Origin: Allobosea sp. BH3
GTDB lineage: Bacteria; Pseudomonadota; Alphaproteobacteria; Rhizobiales; Beijerinckiaceae
Reading direction: 5' to 3'
DNA: 64,000 nt
NCBI RefSeq assembly: GCF_025499465.1
Contig: NZ_JAIMCA010000001.1
Coordinates: 62,001 to 126,000, forward strand
A program made the translations under genes and the position numbers. Below are positions 62,118 to 64,000 of the stretch, piece by piece. Under the pieces are notes generated by a model, which was given only the letters and a program-made list of their open reading frames with translations, was not told the origin of the DNA and searched no databases. Position 1 is the stretch's first letter, and each line of letters begins with the position of its first letter.

Positions 62118-64000
62118 ATGACGGAACCGCGCGGCGGCTCGGCGCAGGCGCTCGACGTCATCACCATCGGCCGCGCCTCGGTCGATCTCTACGGCCAGCA
62201 GATCGGCTCGCGGCTGGAGGATGTCACCAGTTTCGCCAAGTCGGTGGGCGGCTGCCCGGCCAATATCGCGATCGGCACGGCGCGGCTCGGCCTGCGCTCG
62301 GCCCTGCTCACGCGCGTCGGCAACGAGCAGTTCGGCCGCTTCCTGCGCGAGCAGCTCGCCCGCGAAGGAGTGAACCTCGACGGCCTCAAGACCGACCCCG
62401 AGCGGCTGACCGCGCTCGCCATCCTTTCCGTCGAGAGCGACAAATCCTTCCCGCTGCTGTTCTACCGCGAGAACTGCGCCGACATGGCGCTGGAGGAAGG
62501 TGACATAGACCCGGCCTTCATGGCGCGCGCGCGCGCCCTTGTCGTCACCGGCACCCATTTCGCCCGGCCCGGCCCCGAAGCCGCCCAGCGCAAGGCGATG
62601 AAGCTGATGCGCGGGAACGGCGGCCAGGTGGTGCTCGACATCGACTATCGCCCCAACCTTTGGGGACTGGCCGGCCACGATGCCGGCGACAACCGCTACA
62701 TCGCCTCGCAAACCGTCTCCGAGCGCATGAAGTCTGTCCTCCCGGGCTGCGACCTCGTCGTCGGCACCGAGGAGGAGGTGTTGATCGCCTCCGGCGAGAG
62801 CGAGCTGCTGCCGGCGCTGAAGACGATCCGCGCGCTGACGCCAGCCACCATCGTGCTCAAGCGCGGCCCGATGGGCTGCATCGTCTATGAGGGCGCGATC
62901 CCAGACGATCTGGAGGACGGCATCGTCGGAAAGGGCTTCCCGATCGAGGTCTATAACGTGCTCGGCGCGGGCGACGCCTTCATGTCGGGCTTCCTGCGTG
63001 GCTGGCTCGGCGGCGAGAGCCTGCAGACCGCCGCGACCTGGGCCAATGCCTGCGGCGCCTTCGCCGTCTCGCGCCTGCTCTGTTCGCCTGAGAGCCCGAC
63101 CTTCGAGGAGCTCCAATACTTCCTCAGGAACGGCAGCCCGCACCGGGCGCTCCGCAAGGATGAGGAGATCAACCACATCCACTGGGCGACGACCCGCCGC
63201 CGCGAAATCCCCTCGCTGATGGCGCTCGCCTGCGACCATCGCTCCCAACTCGAGGAGCTGGCGGCGAAGCTCGGCGCCGATCCGGCCCGCGTCCGCGACT
63301 TCAAGGTGCTCGCGGTCAAGGCCGCCGCCCGCGTCGCCGATGGCCGGCCGGGCTACGGCATGCTGCTCGACGAGAAGCATGGCCGCGAGGCGATGTTCGA
63401 ATTCGCCCGCCACCCCTTTTCCTGGCTCGGCCGCCCGGTCGAGCTGCCGGGCTCGCGTCCGCTGCGCTTCGAGATGAGCCAGGACATCGGCTCGCTCCTG
63501 CCGGAATGGCCGGTCGACCACTGCATCAAATGCCTCTGCTTCTACCACCCGGACGATCCGGCCGATCTGAAGCAGGCGCAGCAGGAGAAGCTGCGCGCCC
63601 TGTTCGAGGCGGCGCGCAAGGTCGGACGCGAACTGCTGGTCGAGATCATCGCCAGCAGGAACGGGCCGCTCGGGCCTGACACGATCGCCCGCGCGCTCGA
63701 GGAGATCTACGCGCTCGGCATCAAGCCGGATTGGTGGAAGCTGGAGCCGCAATCCTCTGCCGCCGCCTGGGCCGCGGTCGAGGCCACCATCGCCAAGCAC
63801 GATCCCTGGTGCCGCGGCGTGCTGCTGCTCGGGCTGGATGCGCCGGCCGAGGAATTGGAAGCTGGCTTCGCCGCCACGGCGGGCACGCCCATCGTCAAGG
63901 GCTTCGCAGTCGGCCGCACCATCTTCATGGCCGCCGCCGAGGGTTGGCTATCGGGCAGACTCTCCGATGAAGCCGCCATCGCCGATATCGCGAAGCGCTT
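62118..64000 (+). CDS. iolC: IolC: 5-dehydro-2-deoxygluconokinase fused to DUF2090 aldolase domain (3' end cut)
   Basis: The frame opens at ATG 62118, after GGGAGGA, and stays open to the window end (627 codons). Residues 1 to about 330 are a PfkB-type sugar kinase, with VGGCPANIAIGTARLG and the catalytic NVLGAGDAFMSGFLRG. From about 345 a DUF2090 domain follows (SLMALACDHRSQLEELA, KPDWWKLEP), which in related fusions acts as 5-dehydro-2-deoxyphosphogluconate aldolase. It catalyses the late steps of myo-inositol breakdown. The C-terminus and other iol genes lie outside the window. Confidence 0.9.
   Translation, partial: MTEPRGGSAQALDVITIGRASVDLYGQQIGSRLEDVTSFAKSVGGCPANIAIGTARLGLRSALLTRVGNEQFGRFLREQLAREGVNLDGLKTDPERLTALAILSVESDKSFPLLFYRENCADMALEEGDIDPAFMARARALVVTGTHFARPGPEAAQRKAMKLMRGNGGQVVLDIDYRPNLWGLAGHDAGDNRYIASQTVSERMKSVLPGCDLVVGTEEEVLIASGESELLPALKTIRALTPATIVLKRGPMGCIVYEGAIPDDLEDGIVGKGFPIEVYNVLGAGDAFMSGFLRGWLGGESLQTAATWANACGAFAVSRLLCSPESPTFEELQYFLRNGSPHRALRKDEEINHIHWATTRRREIPSLMALACDHRSQLEELAAKLGADPARVRDFKVLAVKAAARVADGRPGYGMLLDEKHGREAMFEFARHPFSWLGRPVELPGSRPLRFEMSQDIGSLLPEWPVDHCIKCLCFYHPDDPADLKQAQQEKLRALFEAARKVGRELLVEIIASRNGPLGPDTIARALEEIYALGIKPDWWKLEPQSSAAAWAAVEATIAKHDPWCRGVLLLGLDAPAEELEAGFAATAGTPIVKGFAVGRTIFMAAAEGWLSGRLSDEAAIADIAKR

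Noticed and set aside
1..64000. tRNA, rRNA and CRISPR features
   Set aside because: I saw no tRNA TPsiC-arm patterns in the intergenic regions, no rRNA-like blocks and no regularly spaced repeats with unique spacers.

Overview
The window reads as chromosome of a high-GC alphaproteobacterium of the order Hyphomicrobiales (Rhizobiales), probably close to Bosea. The support is gene content typical of that order: RcdA/DUF1465, TrcR/DUF1013, DUF1192, DUF4164, a three-gene transhydrogenase next to an aa3-oxidase subunit IV, and a DUF2090-fused IolC. A CtrA-type TTAA-N7-TTAA box flanked by GANTC sites and several rhizobial-style palindromic intergenic repeats fit as well. The genus is inference. I saw no rRNA, tRNA, CRISPR array, transposase or phage gene.

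Layout. 1-5002: end of tolQ, then tolR-tolA-tolB, a reverse-strand class II aldolase gene, and pal, which together encode the trans-envelope Tol-Pal system. 5153-5899: zapA and a DUF4164 coiled-coil gene. 6184-12485: transketolase, GAPDH, a coiled-coil membrane protein overlapping pgk, pgk and class II fructose-bisphosphate aldolase, a central carbon block with a terminator after several genes. 12565-18365: PhoX-like phosphatase, BenE transporter, a ThiE-like protein with altered motifs, a Sel1 protein and an inositol-monophosphatase-family enzyme. 18672-20736: a MotA/MotB-like stator pair. 20769-22725: MarR regulator divergent from a MATE pump, with two operator-like palindromes between them. 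22729-30054: ABC exporter, L31, rcdA, a candidate CtrA-controlled small RNA, DUF1192, quinone oxidoreductase, DUF2087 protein, alpha/beta hydrolase and TrcR. 30279-36335: propionyl-CoA synthetase, TauE permease, GNAT, fatty acyl-CoA synthetase, YidB and GlsB-type proteins. 36508-40427: two DUF465 proteins, purEK, rpsU and a TPR lipoprotein. 40548-45930: a soluble double-PAS chemoreceptor and the pnt operon led by the aa3-oxidase subunit IV gene. 46200-50659: miscellaneous genes including UbiB-like kinase, an acyltransferase of different base composition, and DUF4239 and DUF4180 proteins.

50664-60925 looks like one catabolic locus: a beta-keto acid cleavage enzyme, two AMP-forming CoA ligases, a tandem PCC/DUF296 protein and an IclR regulator, together with a fused DctQM/DctP TRAP transporter and a short-chain dehydrogenase. 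The genes suggest uptake, CoA activation, oxidation and thiolytic-type cleavage of a carboxylic acid I cannot identify. From 61049 the window enters an inositol region: an RpiR-type regulator, an IolR-like GGAA-N6-TTCC operator and iolC, which runs off the end.

The most interesting item is the candidate small RNA at about 25970-26065 (minus strand): three stem-loops, a CCUCCC single-stranded segment and a Rho-independent terminator, directly downstream of a consensus CtrA box and upstream of rcdA, whose product is an adaptor for CtrA proteolysis. Further sites worth testing are the MarR, IclR and IolR operators, the stator pair, the degenerate ThiE and several dispersed repeat families.
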